Shown: positions 7,522 through 17,100, counted from the first letter of the stretch. The stretch is DNA of 64,000 nt from Acetatifactor muris (GCF_024623325.1 NZ_JANJZD010000022.1:1-64000); one strand, 5' to 3'. Notes: generated by a model from the letters alone, not told the origin. Translations and numbers: made by a program.

Positions 7522-9738
7522 GTGGATGAAAGCAGTATGTCAGACAAAGTGGTAAAGACATCAGATTCAGAAGGAAATGGGGGAGCAGACTGGGAAGAGA
7601 TACCCTGGATGACAATCCGGCAGTGGCAGTCTGTCCGGCAGATTCATGTGCTTCACAGGGAACAGCATACGGAGCCGCTGCCGGATACCAATGCACCCTG
7701 TAACCTGCATGTGCTGGTGAGAGGACGTGTGAGCCTGCCTGCCGGTCCCTGCATTCTGCGGCTTACGGCAGATGACAGCTATCAGGCCTGGCTGGACGGA
7801 ACGTGGCTGGGACAGGGGCCTGCGCCGGCCTACACAGGCAGGTATCCGTACCAGGAATACGAGATTGCCGGAGGGCGGACTGTGACGCTGGCCCTGCATC
7901 TGTACTATCAGGGAAAAATTACCCGGTCCTGTAGCGGAGGGGACGGGCGTTTCGGTCTGTGGGCAGTTTTCTGTCGGGGGAGACAGGTGACAGCGGCCTG
8001 TGATGAAAGCTGGAGATATCGGATCAGCAGTGCCTACAGTGGAGAGACTGTGGGATATGACACCCAGTTTCTGGAAAATTTTGACTCTCGTCTGTGGGAG
8101 GAGGAATGGAAGGAGCCAGGGTATGACGACAGTGACTGGGAGTGTCTGACAGAGGCTAAATGGGCGGATTACCATCTGGTACGTCAGGAGACGCAGCCTC
8201 TGGAGAGGCGCCGGGCGGAACCGGTAAGCTGTCGGCCGGTACCGGGAGGCATACTGTATGATTTCGGCAGAGAAAGGACAGGCTGTTTTCATGCTGTGGC
8301 CAGAGGCCGGGATGGGCAGCACCTGATACTTCATTACGGAGAGGAGCTGGATGCAGCGGGACGAGTCCGTTTCGAGATGCGCTGCAACTGCCGCTATGAG
8401 GAGCAATGGACGCTGAGAGAGGGAAGCAATGTGCTGCATCCCTGGGAATACAAGGCATTTCGCTATGTGGAGGTCCTGGGAGAAAGTGAGGAGTGTCCGG
8501 AGGATATTCTGACTGACTGCCATGTGATGGAGCGATATTACCCCATGGAGGAGGGACTGTGCAGTCTGGCCTGTGAGACCGATGAGCTTGGACGTATATT
8601 TGAGATGTGTAAGAATACGGTGCGCTGCGGTACCCAGGAGGCCTTTCTGGATTGCCCCGGCAGGGAAAAGGGGCAGTACCTGGGAGATGCCATTATCACA
8701 GCCCGGGCGCAGGTCTGGCTCACAGGGAAGACCGATATGCTGCGCAAGTGCATTCTGGATTTCATAGAATCCTCCAGGGTGACGCCGGGGCTTCTGGCGG
8801 TGGCCCCCGGTTCCTTTATGCAGGAAATTGCTGATTTTTCGCTGCTTTTCGGCGCATTGGTGCTGACCGATTATGATTTCACCAAAGATAAGGACTTCCT
8901 GGGGAAATGCTATCCGACACTTGCCGGGATGACGGATTTTTACGGGCAGTACCGGAGAGCGGACGGCCTTCTGGAAAATGTGGCACATGCCTGGAATCTG
9001 GTGGACTGGCCGGAAAATCTGCGGGATGACTATGACTTTGCCCTGACCCGCCCGGTGGTGGGGAAGGGATGTCACAATGTAGTAAATGCATTGTGGTATG
9101 GGGCACTGATTATGAAAGAAAAGGCCGAAGATATCCTGGAACTGTCCTGTGAGAAGACTTCGGGTCCTGTGAAGGAAGCATTTCAGAAAGCATTTTACCG
9201 GCCGGAGCAGAAGCTTTTTGCCGACAGTGAGGTGAGCGGCCACTGTTCGCTGCATGCCAACCTTTATGCGGCCTGCTTTGGACTGATGCCAAAGCAGGCG
9301 GAAGACGCCTATGAAGCACTGATGCTGACGCCGGGAAGACGCTGCGGCATTTTTCCCATGTATTTTGCCCTGCGGGGGCTGGCGCGGATGGGGCGTTATG
9401 AAACGTTGTACCGACTGCTGACAAGAGAGGACGACGGAGGCTGGCGAAACATGCTCAGAGAAGGGGCAACCACCTGCTTCGAGGCCTGGGGAAAGGACCA
9501 GAAATGGAATACCAGCCTGTGCCATCCCTGGGGCAGCGGGGCGATTCCGCTGATGATAGAGGAGCTGGCCGGGATTCATCCGGACCCGAATGCACTTTCA
9601 GGGTATCGCTTTTGTCCCCGGCTGCCGAAGCAGATTGAAGATTTCCGGCTGCGGGTTCCTCTGAGAGGGTGGCTTCTGGAGGTTGTCAGGGAGAGGGGAG
9701 CCGCTGCAACCATAATTGTCAGGGCAGCCGGTCAGTGA
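7522..9738 (+). CDS. Alpha-L-rhamnosidase-like glycoside hydrolase (GH78-type)
   Basis: About 738 residues without a signal peptide, so cytoplasmic. The N-terminal half has beta-sandwich segments (for example YQAWLDGTWLGQGPA) typical of rhamnosidase accessory domains. The C-terminal half is an alpha/alpha-barrel with a GH78-like acidic motif, DCPGREKGQYLGDA, and a later CFEAWG. GH78 enzymes release rhamnose from plant glycans or bacterial polysaccharides. The gene stands alone with no transporter beside it. The start is uncertain: a GTG at 7522 or an ATG at 7537; neither has an ideally spaced ribosome binding site. Confidence 0.8.
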   Translation: MDESSMSDKVVKTSDSEGNGGADWEEIPWMTIRQWQSVRQIHVLHREQHTEPLPDTNAPCNLHVLVRGRVSLPAGPCILRLTADDSYQAWLDGTWLGQGPAPAYTGRYPYQEYEIAGGRTVTLALHLYYQGKITRSCSGGDGRFGLWAVFCRGRQVTAACDESWRYRISSAYSGETVGYDTQFLENFDSRLWEEEWKEPGYDDSDWECLTEAKWADYHLVRQETQPLERRRAEPVSCRPVPGGILYDFGRERTGCFHAVARGRDGQHLILHYGEELDAAGRVRFEMRCNCRYEEQWTLREGSNVLHPWEYKAFRYVEVLGESEECPEDILTDCHVMERYYPMEEGLCSLACETDELGRIFEMCKNTVRCGTQEAFLDCPGREKGQYLGDAIITARAQVWLTGKTDMLRKCILDFIESSRVTPGLLAVAPGSFMQEIADFSLLFGALVLTDYDFTKDKDFLGKCYPTLAGMTDFYGQYRRADGLLENVAHAWNLVDWPENLRDDYDFALTRPVVGKGCHNVVNALWYGALIMKEKAEDILELSCEKTSGPVKEAFQKAFYRPEQKLFADSEVSGHCSLHANLYAACFGLMPKQAEDAYEALMLTPGRRCGIFPMYFALRGLARMGRYETLYRLLTREDDGGWRNMLREGATTCFEAWGKDQKWNTSLCHPWGSGAIPLMIEELAGIHPDPNALSGYRFCPRLPKQIEDFRLRVPLRGWLLEVVRERGAAATIIVRAAGQ

Positions 9739-9810
9739 ACTGTTATTTGTCTGTGACGGTCTGAACTGTTACTTTGACTTTGCGGTAGGAGGAGTCTGAA
9801 CTGTTACTTG
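9735..9810 (+). repeat. Three short direct copies of a TGAACTGTTAYTT motif
   Basis: Near-identical 14-15 bp copies begin at 9736, 9762 and 9797. The same motif forms a perfect palindrome at 42956-42989. It looks like a dispersed intergenic repeat family. Confidence 0.55.
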
Positions 9811-9866
9811 ACATCCGCATAGTTTTATGATTTTTTCATTTGGGTCTTTCCCCAAAAAGAGGAATA

Positions 9867-9875
9867 TGCTATACT
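9867..9875 (+). promoter_or_regulatory. Extended -10 promoter element
   Basis: TGCTATACT matches an extended -10 (TGN then TATAMT-like). The -35 position, 17 bp upstream, is poor. It would drive the deacetylase gene at 10005. Confidence 0.4.
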
Positions 9876-10004
9876 AAGACTGCGTATCAAAAACAGCTGC
9901 GGAAATGCAGCGTCTCTGCTTTCGGCTGAACTGCCGTGAGGAAGCGGATGGGAAGATACGCCCCGTACAGGCGGGGTATTTTGAGAATGAATATAGGAGA
10001 GAAT

Positions 10005-11075
10005 ATGTCAGGAAAGAAAAGGTCAGAGGAGACTACACCGGAAGACACGGCGCATTTGAGCCACGCGCCGGAACATGACATATCAGAAGATAAAATTTCC
10101 AGGGTCGGAGGAGGGAAGATGCAGCGCCGACTGAGAAGGTATAACATCCGGATGTTGATTGCATCCGTTGCCATATTGATGGCATTATGTGCGGTTCTGC
10201 TGGTCAGAATACAGGATCTGAACGGTACAATCGGGAACATGGCTTCTCAGATTGCAAGACTTACGGGAGTCGCCGCACAGCAGCAGGAAGAGCTGGAGCT
10301 GCTGAGGACCCTGACGGAGGAGCTGAGTGCGGCTCTGGAAGAAAAGCTGAGCGACGGAGGAAAGGAAGCGGCCGGGAAGAAGGATGGACAGGCCGGAGAG
10401 AAGAGTGTGGAAGCCAGTACGCCCGGCATTACTGCCGCACATAAAGTGTATCTGACTTTTGACGATGGTCCCAGTGACAACACGGAGGAAGTGCTTGAAA
10501 TTCTGGACAGATATGGTGTCAAGGCGACATTTTTCGTGGTGGGCAATCAGGCGGAGCAGGAAGAAGAGATGCTGAAGAAGATTGTGGAGGCCGGACACAC
10601 TCTGGGAATGCATTCATACAGTCATAAATATTCGGAATTATATGCTTCCGTGGAAAGTTTCGCGGAGGATTTTACGAAGATGCAGAATTATCTCGAGGAA
10701 GTCACAGGCGTGAAGAGCCTGGTGTATCGTTTCCCGGGAGGAAGCTCCAATACCATCAGCGAAGTTGACATGAAAGAATTTGCCCGGTATCTGGACGGGC
10801 AGGGAGTGTGCTTTTTTGACTGGAATATTTCATCAGGTGACGGTGGCAGCTATCTGTTCCCGGCGGAGACCCTGATTGAGAACTGTACGAAGAATGTCAG
10901 CAAATACAGCACATCCGTTATTCTGATGCATGATTCCGCCAGCAAGAGCACGACGCTGGAGGCGCTGCCGACGATCATCGAGACCATCCAGGCCATGGAG
11001 GATACGGTGATTCTGCCCATCACGGCGGAGACGTCACCGGTGCAGCATATTAAGTGGCAGGAAAACGAAGGATAA
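10005..11075 (+). CDS. Membrane-anchored polysaccharide deacetylase (NodB/CE4)
   Basis: A 356-residue protein with a charged cytoplasmic N-terminus, one membrane segment (MLIASVAILMALCAVLLV), a coiled-coil-like linker rich in Gln and Glu, and an external CE4 domain. Motif 1 is TFDDGPS, the metal-binding HSYSH follows, and VILMHDS is near the end. CE4 enzymes remove acetyl groups from peptidoglycan or other amino sugars. The ATG at 10005 has AGGAG 5 nt upstream and is preferred over the GTG at 9936. A GC-rich hairpin at about 9958-9980 lies in the leader. It precedes the pyrH operon by 25 bp. Confidence 0.88.
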   Translation: MSGKKRSEETTPEDTAHLSHAPEHDISEDKISRVGGGKMQRRLRRYNIRMLIASVAILMALCAVLLVRIQDLNGTIGNMASQIARLTGVAAQQQEELELLRTLTEELSAALEEKLSDGGKEAAGKKDGQAGEKSVEASTPGITAAHKVYLTFDDGPSDNTEEVLEILDRYGVKATFFVVGNQAEQEEEMLKKIVEAGHTLGMHSYSHKYSELYASVESFAEDFTKMQNYLEEVTGVKSLVYRFPGGSSNTISEVDMKEFARYLDGQGVCFFDWNISSGDGGSYLFPAETLIENCTKNVSKYSTSVILMHDSASKSTTLEALPTIIETIQAMEDTVILPITAETSPVQHIKWQENEG

Positions 11076-11100
11076 GAAAGACAATTTATATAGAAAGGAT

Positions 11101-11805
11101 GTGGTGGCAACGCGCAGAATATTATTGAAATTGAGCGGAGAGGCCCTGGCCGGTGAGAAGAAGACCGGCTTTGACGAGGAGACAGTGAGGAAAGTTGCCC
11201 TGCAGGTAAAGGAGCTGACAGATGACGGTGTGCAGGTGGGCATTGTCATCGGCGGCGGCAATTTCTGGAGGGGAAGAACCAGTGAGAACATTGACCGGGT
11301 CAAGGCGGACCAGATCGGCATGCTGGCCACAGTGATGAACTGCATCTATGTGTCGGAAATCTTCCGGTCGGTGGGAATGCGGACCAGTATTCTGACGCCT
11401 TTTGCATGCGGTTCTTTTACAGAGCTTTTCTCCAAGGACAGAGCGGTAGGGTATCTGTCGGAGGGACAGGTGGTATTTTTCGCAGGAGGGACAGGCCATC
11501 CATATTTTTCCACGGATACAGGCGTGGTGCTTCGGGCCATCGAAGTGGAGGCGGAGGTTATCCTGCTGGCCAAATCCATTGACGGTGTATATGACGACGA
11601 TCCCAGCAGGAACCCGGAGGCCCAAAAATATCATCAGGTGAGCATTGACGAGGTGATTGCGAAGAACCTTCAGGTGGTGGATATGACTGCTTCGATTCTG
11701 GCCAGAGATAATAAGATGCCCATGTGGGTGTTTGGGCTGAATGAGGAGAACAGCATTGTAAACACAGTGAAAGGCGAATTTAACGGCACAAAAGTTACGA
11801 TTTAA
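11101..11805 (+). CDS. pyrH: UMP kinase
   Basis: About 234 residues. It phosphorylates UMP to UDP in pyrimidine nucleotide synthesis. The amino-acid-kinase fold is shown by KLSGEAL near the N-terminus, VIGGGNFWRG, the GTGHPYFSTDT loop and DGVYDDDP. It opens the conserved run pyrH-frr-uppS-cdsA-dxr-rseP. The start is one of two consecutive GTG codons (11101 or 11104); the AAAGGA just upstream favours the second by spacing. Confidence 0.97.
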   Translation: MVATRRILLKLSGEALAGEKKTGFDEETVRKVALQVKELTDDGVQVGIVIGGGNFWRGRTSENIDRVKADQIGMLATVMNCIYVSEIFRSVGMRTSILTPFACGSFTELFSKDRAVGYLSEGQVVFFAGGTGHPYFSTDTGVVLRAIEVEAEVILLAKSIDGVYDDDPSRNPEAQKYHQVSIDEVIAKNLQVVDMTASILARDNKMPMWVFGLNEENSIVNTVKGEFNGTKVTI

Positions 11806-11827
11806 TTGAAAAGGAGAGGATAGTATT

Positions 11828-12379
11828 ATGGACGCCAGACTACAGCAGTATGAAGACAAAATGAGAAAGGCCATCGATTTCCTGGAAGGAGATTACAATA
11901 CCATTCGCGCAGGGAGGGCAAATCCCCATGTTCTGGATAAGATCCGGGTGGATTATTACGGAACACCCACGCCGATTCAGCAGGTGGGTAATATCACGGT
12001 GCCGGAGGCGAGAATTATTCAGATTGCACCCTGGGAGAAATCTCTGCTCAAGGCTATTGAGAAGGCAATTATGACTTCTGAGCTGGGCATCCATCCTTCC
12101 AATGACGGCAGCGTAATCCGCCTGGTTTTCCCGGAACTGACAGAGGAGCGCAGAAAGGATCTGGTGAAGGAAGTCAGGAAAAAGGCTGAAGACAGCAAAG
12201 TAGCTATCAGAAATATCCGCCGGGACGGCAATGACGCCCTGAAAAAGCTTGGGAAGACAGACGTTTCCGAGGATGAAATCAAGCAGCTGGAAGAGCAGCT
12301 GCAGAAGGCCACTGACAAATTTATTAAGGAAGTGGACTCTTTGATGGACAGGAAATCGAAGGAGATTATGACCGTATAG
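11828..12379 (+). CDS. frr: Ribosome recycling factor
   Basis: A 183-residue protein of normal family length that, with EF-G, splits post-termination ribosomes. The N-terminal DYNTIRAGRANPHVLDKIRV and the central RIIQIAPWEKSLLKAIEKAI are diagnostic. A strong AAGGAGAGG precedes the ATG. It starts 22 bp after pyrH. Confidence 0.98.
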   Translation: MDARLQQYEDKMRKAIDFLEGDYNTIRAGRANPHVLDKIRVDYYGTPTPIQQVGNITVPEARIIQIAPWEKSLLKAIEKAIMTSELGIHPSNDGSVIRLVFPELTEERRKDLVKEVRKKAEDSKVAIRNIRRDGNDALKKLGKTDVSEDEIKQLEEQLQKATDKFIKEVDSLMDRKSKEIMTV

Positions 12380-12420
12380 AACAGAAGCCAGACGGCAGAA
12401 TGTGAAAAGCAAAGCGTTAC

Positions 12421-12452
12421 GGGGGAGTGGAGAAACGGATTGTCCGCTCCCC
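12421..12452 (+). promoter_or_regulatory. Hairpin in the frr-uppS gap
   Basis: GGGGAGTGG pairs with CCGCTCCCC (one G-U) around a 14-nt loop. There is no clear T-run, so attenuation or RNA processing is more likely than termination. Confidence 0.35.
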
Positions 12453-12571
12453 TGTTTGGCGGTAACGGTTACATCCGATATCTGACTCGTTGGTGCCGGA
12501 TGGATGGGAATGGAGGGGCCGGGTATCTCCGCAGCAGGAGAAATCGGACCAGGAAAGGCGTGGATAGAAGG

Positions 12572-13291
12572 ATGAGTGAAGAACTGAAAATGCCCCGGCA
12601 TGTGGCCATCATACTGGACGGTAACGGCAGGTGGGCGAAGGCGAAAGGGATGCCCCGCAATTACGGTCATGTACAGGGGGCGAAGACGGTGGAAAATATC
12701 TGCGAGACGGCGTGGAAAATGGGAATTCCGTATCTGACCGTATATGCTTTTTCCACGGAGAACTGGTCCCGGCCTCAGGATGAAGTGGATGCATTGATGA
12801 AGCTTCTGCGCAATTACATGAAAACCTGTCTGAAGACAGCGGAGAAGAATCATATGTGCGTCAGGGTACTGGGAGATAAATCCCGGCTTGACGAGGATAT
12901 CCGAAGCAGAATTCTGCAATTGGAGGAAGCCACCCGAAATAACGATGGTCTTCATTTTCAGATTGCCATTAATTACGGCGGTCGGGACGAGATTGTCCGG
13001 GCGGCGAAGAAAATGGCTGAGGAAGTGAACGCCGGAAGACTTCGCCCGGAGGATATCACAGAAGATCGGATAAGTAATTTGCTGGACACGGCGGGGATAC
13101 CGGAGCCGGATTTGCTGATTCGTACCTGCAATGAGCAGAGAATTTCCAACTTCCTGCTCTGGCAGCTGGCCTATACGGAATTCTATTTCACCCCGGTGCC
13201 CTGGCCTGATTTTACCAGGGAAGAATTGGTAAAAGCTGTGGAAGCATATAATCATAGAGACAGGAAGCTCGGAGGCTTAAAGGAGGAATAA
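12572..13291 (+). CDS. uppS: Isoprenyl transferase (undecaprenyl diphosphate synthase)
   Basis: A 239-residue cis-prenyltransferase making the C55 lipid carrier for peptidoglycan and polysaccharide synthesis. Diagnostic features are HVAIILDGNGRWAKAKG near the N-terminus with the catalytic Asp, YAFSTENWSRP, and near the end LLIRTCNEQRISNFLLWQ. That last motif normally reads RTSGEQRLSNFL, so the Cys-Asn pair is a mild variation. The ATG at 12572 fits the family; an upstream extension to 12440 has no homology-like content. The ribosome binding site is poorly spaced, so the start is moderately certain. Confidence 0.95.
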   Translation: MSEELKMPRHVAIILDGNGRWAKAKGMPRNYGHVQGAKTVENICETAWKMGIPYLTVYAFSTENWSRPQDEVDALMKLLRNYMKTCLKTAEKNHMCVRVLGDKSRLDEDIRSRILQLEEATRNNDGLHFQIAINYGGRDEIVRAAKKMAEEVNAGRLRPEDITEDRISNLLDTAGIPEPDLLIRTCNEQRISNFLLWQLAYTEFYFTPVPWPDFTREELVKAVEAYNHRDRKLGGLKEE

Positions 13292-13295
13292 TCCT

Positions 13296-14111
13296 ATGTT
13301 TTGGACCAGATTGGCAAGCGGTGTGGTACTTTTGGCGATTGCGGCAGGCGCTATGGGTCTGGGGGGAATTCCGCTGGCATTGCTTCTGTGGGCCGCTTCC
13401 CTTGGAGCATTCCGGGAGCTGATAAGGGCGCTGCGGGTTGGGGAGAAGGGGATAAACTGTCTGGAAATCATAGGATTTCTGGGAATTACAGGTTATTATC
13501 TGCTGCTGTATTTTTCCGGGGAGCATATATGGCTTACGATGTGCATTGTGGGAACCTTTCTGGCTTTTTTGTTTGCCTATGTTCTTGCCTTTCCGAAATT
13601 CAATGCTGGCCAGGTGATGGCAGCCGTTTTTTCATATGTGTATGCACCAGTGCTTTTGTCCTTTGTCTATCTGACCAGAATGTGTCCCCGGGGCATTTAT
13701 ATGGTGTGGATGGTACTCATCAGCTCCTGGGGATGTGACACCTGCGCCTATGCGGTGGGAAAGCTTTTGGGAAGGAAGAAAATTTTTCCGGTGCTGAGTC
13801 CGAAGAAGTCGTTGGAGGGCTGTATTGGCGGCGTGGCGGGCGCTGCGCTCATCGGCGGGTTATACGGTTACTTTTTTGTGGAGAAAGCCTTTCCCGACCA
13901 GAGAATTGCCTGGGTAATTGCTGTTATCTGCGGAGTGGGCGCGGTAATGAGCATGGTGGGTGACCTGGCCGCATCGGCAATTAAACGCAACGTAGATATA
14001 AAAGATTACGGAAAATTAATTCCCGGGCATGGCGGGATTATGGACAGATTTGACAGCATGATTATAACCGCACCCATGACCTACTTTCTGACGGTGCTGA
14101 TGCTGCTGTAA
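13296..14111 (+). CDS. cdsA: Phosphatidate cytidylyltransferase
   Basis: A 271-residue polytopic membrane enzyme that makes CDP-diacylglycerol for phospholipid synthesis. Several hydrophobic segments precede the C-terminal CDS signature, SMVGDLAASAIKR followed by KDYGKLIPGHGGIMDRFDS. AAAGGAGG lies 8 nt before the ATG, and the gene begins 4 bp after uppS. Confidence 0.97.
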   Translation: MFWTRLASGVVLLAIAAGAMGLGGIPLALLLWAASLGAFRELIRALRVGEKGINCLEIIGFLGITGYYLLLYFSGEHIWLTMCIVGTFLAFLFAYVLAFPKFNAGQVMAAVFSYVYAPVLLSFVYLTRMCPRGIYMVWMVLISSWGCDTCAYAVGKLLGRKKIFPVLSPKKSLEGCIGGVAGAALIGGLYGYFFVEKAFPDQRIAWVIAVICGVGAVMSMVGDLAASAIKRNVDIKDYGKLIPGHGGIMDRFDSMIITAPMTYFLTVLMLL

Positions 14112-14221
14112 TCGAGGGACTGTTTTGGGGAAGTGAATTCATACGACATTCAGACAGAGTGCCGATTTGTGTGAGAACACTGCTTTCCGGTAATAAGGGA
14201 TACATATTTTGGAGATAATGC

Positions 14222-15415
14222 ATGAAGAAGATAGCGATTTTAGGTTCCACAGGTTCCATAGGGACGCAGACACTGGAAATTGTGCGGAGCAATCCTGACC
14301 TGCAGGTTGTCGCGCTGGCGGCGGGAACCAATGTGGAGAAAATGGAAGAACAGATCAGGGAATTCCGGCCTCTGGCGGCATGCATGTGGACCGAAGAAGC
14401 AGCGGCGGATCTTCGGGTGAGAGTGGCGGATCTGGATGTGAAAATCTGGTCCGGTATGGAGGGCCTGCTGGAAACGGCGGTTATTCCCGACAGCCAGATT
14501 CTGGTGACAGCCATTGTGGGGATGATTGGCATCCGGCCCACCATCGCGGCCATAGAGGCAGGAAAAGACATTGCCCTGGCCAACAAAGAGACCCTGGTGA
14601 CGGCCGGTCATATTATCATGCCGCTGGCCAGGAAGAAAAATGTGGCCATTTTGCCGGTGGACAGTGAACACAGCGCTGTTTTTCAGTCGCTGAATGGTGA
14701 GCTGGCGGGAAGAGAACTGCAGCATCATGTGATTTATGAGGGGAAACAAATCGAAAAAATTCTCCTGACAGCTTCCGGCGGCCCTTTCCGCGGCAGGACG
14801 AGGCAGCAGCTGGAAGGGATTCGACCGGAGGATGCGCTGAAACACCCCAACTGGAATATGGGCCGGAAGGTTACCATTGATTCTTCCACTCTGGTCAACA
14901 AGGGACTGGAAGTGATGGAGGCAAAATGGCTGTTCGGGGTAGAGCTGGACCGGATTCAGGTGGTGGTTCACCCTCAGAGCATTGTGCATTCGGCGGTGCA
15001 GTTCGCAGACGGAGCGATCATTGCCCAGCTGGGGGTGCCTGATATGAAGCTTCCTATTCAATATGCCCTTTTTTATCCGGACAGAAGGCCTATGGAAGGT
15101 AGACGGGTTGACCTTTTTGCACTGGGACAGCTTACCTTTGAAGCCCCGGATACGGATACATTTCCCGGCCTTGCCCTTGCTTACCGGGCGGCGCGTGCGG
15201 GAGGGAGCATGCCCACTGTATACAATGCCGCCAACGAGAAGGCAGTGCAGCTGTTCCTGGAGAACAGAATACCTTATCTGGGAATTGCGGAGCTGATTGA
15301 GATGGCCATGGAACATCATAAAGTGACGGCGGCTCCCGGCCTGGAGGACATTCTGGAAGCGGAGCGGGAAACTTATGAATATATTATGATGCAGGAAGGA
15401 TTGAGCAATAAATGA
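14222..15415 (+). CDS. dxr: 1-deoxy-D-xylulose 5-phosphate reductoisomerase
   Basis: A 397-residue enzyme of the MEP isoprenoid pathway that converts DXP to MEP with NADPH, feeding the UppS product. LGSTGSIGTQTLEIV is the N-terminal nucleotide-binding loop; ALANKETLVTAG and LPVDSEHSAVFQ carry substrate and metal ligands; HPNWNMGRKVTIDSSTL is conserved. The stop overlaps the rseP start by 4 bp (ATGA). Confidence 0.98.
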   Translation: MKKIAILGSTGSIGTQTLEIVRSNPDLQVVALAAGTNVEKMEEQIREFRPLAACMWTEEAAADLRVRVADLDVKIWSGMEGLLETAVIPDSQILVTAIVGMIGIRPTIAAIEAGKDIALANKETLVTAGHIIMPLARKKNVAILPVDSEHSAVFQSLNGELAGRELQHHVIYEGKQIEKILLTASGGPFRGRTRQQLEGIRPEDALKHPNWNMGRKVTIDSSTLVNKGLEVMEAKWLFGVELDRIQVVVHPQSIVHSAVQFADGAIIAQLGVPDMKLPIQYALFYPDRRPMEGRRVDLFALGQLTFEAPDTDTFPGLALAYRAARAGGSMPTVYNAANEKAVQLFLENRIPYLGIAELIEMAMEHHKVTAAPGLEDILEAERETYEYIMMQEGLSNK

Positions 15416-16470
15416 TGACGTTAATCTGGTTTATCCTGATATTCGGGGTGGTGGTAATCGCCCATGAATTCGGACATTTTCTGCTGGCGAAGGCCAATGG
15501 AATCCATGTGGTGGAATTCTCCGTGGGAATGGGGCCCAATATCTGTTCTGTTAAAAAGGGAGGCACCAAATATTCCCTGAAAATATTTCCCATCGGCGGC
15601 GCCTGCATGTTCGAAGGGGAGGACGGCCTGCTGACGAAAGAAGGCGAAGTGACAGAGGGCTCCTTTCTCAATGCCTCGGTGTGGGGCAGAATTTCCACGG
15701 TGGTGGCGGGGCCGATTTTCAATTTTATTCTGGCCTTTATCATTGCTTTTATCATTGTAAATATGGCGGCGATCCGTGACCCGATAGCCACCCAGGTGGA
15801 GCCGGGCAGCGGAGCGGAAGCGGCAGGTCTGCAGGATGGGGACAGAATTATATCCGTCAATGGAGAAAAGTTCTATCTGTATCAGGAAATCTCGCTGTAT
15901 ATGCAGACCAGCTATCAGGGAGGCGATGTGGAAGTGGTGTACGAGCGGGACGGTGTCCGTAATACCACCACGCTGACGCCCCAATATGACGCGGCGGTGG
16001 GAAGTTATCTGCTGGGTCTGCTGAATGCCGATTTTGTGGAGCCGAAGGGATTCGAAACATTTAAATATGCCTGGTACGAAATGCGGTATTCTGTAAAAGC
16101 TACCTATAAGAGTCTGGGAATGCTGTTCAGAGGCAGGGTAAGCAGGGAAGATGTGGCCGGGCCGGTGGGAATTGCAGTAAATGTGGTTGGCAAAACCTAT
16201 GACGCCGCCAAGGATTACGGCTGGCAGAATGTTCTTCTGAATATGCTGAATATTACGCTGATGCTGTCGGTGAATCTGGGGATACTGAATCTGCTTCCCG
16301 TGCCGGCGCTGGACGGCGGCAGACTCGTTTTCCTGCTGATTGAGGTCATCCGCGGCAAACCGGTTCCACCGGAAAAAGAGGGGATGGTTCATTTTGTGGG
16401 TCTGATGTTCTTTATGGTTCTGATGGTTTTTGTCTTCTTTAATGATCTGTCTAATATCTTCATGAAATAA
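15412..16470 (+). CDS. rseP: RIP site-2 metalloprotease
   Basis: A 352-residue intramembrane zinc protease with HEFGH near residue 18, a PDZ-like domain in the middle (residues about 125-200) and the C-terminal NLLPVPALDGGR containing the third metal ligand. It cleaves membrane-anchored anti-sigma factors and possibly signal-peptide remnants. Translation is coupled to dxr by a 4-bp overlap. In many Firmicutes ispG and polC follow; here the operon ends and a long noncoding region begins. Confidence 0.95.
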   Translation: MMTLIWFILIFGVVVIAHEFGHFLLAKANGIHVVEFSVGMGPNICSVKKGGTKYSLKIFPIGGACMFEGEDGLLTKEGEVTEGSFLNASVWGRISTVVAGPIFNFILAFIIAFIIVNMAAIRDPIATQVEPGSGAEAAGLQDGDRIISVNGEKFYLYQEISLYMQTSYQGGDVEVVYERDGVRNTTTLTPQYDAAVGSYLLGLLNADFVEPKGFETFKYAWYEMRYSVKATYKSLGMLFRGRVSREDVAGPVGIAVNVVGKTYDAAKDYGWQNVLLNMLNITLMLSVNLGILNLLPVPALDGGRLVFLLIEVIRGKPVPPEKEGMVHFVGLMFFMVLMVFVFFNDLSNIFMK

Positions 16471-16545
16471 ATCAGAGATTATTCCGTTATCATATATCAT
16501 GTTAATACGGCGGCCCCCTTTGGGGGGCGGCCGGCCTGTGTTGCG

Positions 16546-17100
16546 CAGGGGACTGAATTCCTGCAAGGACCGACAAAAATCTTTCTCCTAAGGCAAAGGG
16601 ACGGCGGAGAAGGGGTGGGAGGTTCTTTCCTCGGCAGGGGTAACGCGCCGATGAACTAACTGCCAACAGAAACTAAGGAGCGAAAGTACCGCTCCAAAGT
16701 TTCAGTAGGCAGTGGATTTCATCTCTGCTAAGGGCACCCCTTTGGCGCTGTCGGAAAGAGCCTCCCACCCCTTCTCCGCCTGTCTTTCCGCATGGTTTCG
16801 TGGGGGAATCGCGCAGACCGATTTATGGCTGCAGGGGACTGGAACTTTACAAAACATACCAGGAAGTTTAGTCTATATCGACATCAGGCACTGGAACTTC
16901 ACGGACAACGCCGCTTAGTACATATCTATCAAGGCCAGCGTAACCTGCTGAGAAACAGGCCTCCTCTGCCGTCCCCTTGCTTTAAATTGGCCCTGCTGCA
17001 GTAACCGGGACTCAGGCGCCAAGGCCTCTGTAAAGCATTGCAGGAATCCCGGGTTCTGGCGAAAGGCCCCCTGTCAGTCCTTGCAGGAATCCAGTCCCTG
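16546..17100 (+). ncRNA. Candidate large structured RNA (~555 nt)
   Basis: The gap between rseP and the kinase has no convincing gene but is very structured. Its ends pair: 16546-16575 with 17072-17100 over about 29 bp, with a few mismatches. An inner domain is closed by a ~28-bp helix (16603-16630 with 16753-16780, one T-G pair). Inside that, CTGCC/GGCAG, GAAACT/AGTTTC and GGAGCG/CGCTCC nest with symmetric A-rich internal loops. A further TCGGC/GCCGA hairpin and possible GGGG-CCCC long-range pairing are visible. The plus strand is favoured by A-rich unpaired loops, but mismatch patterns point both ways. The alternative is a foldback transposable remnant. Confidence 0.45.

Noticed and set aside
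7567..9579. Minus-strand frame of 670 codons across the rhamnosidase-like gene
   Set aside because: Antisense shadow of a high-GC gene; no motif and no ribosome binding site.
11840..13255. Minus-strand frame of 471 codons across frr and uppS
   Set aside because: Antisense to two conserved essential genes.
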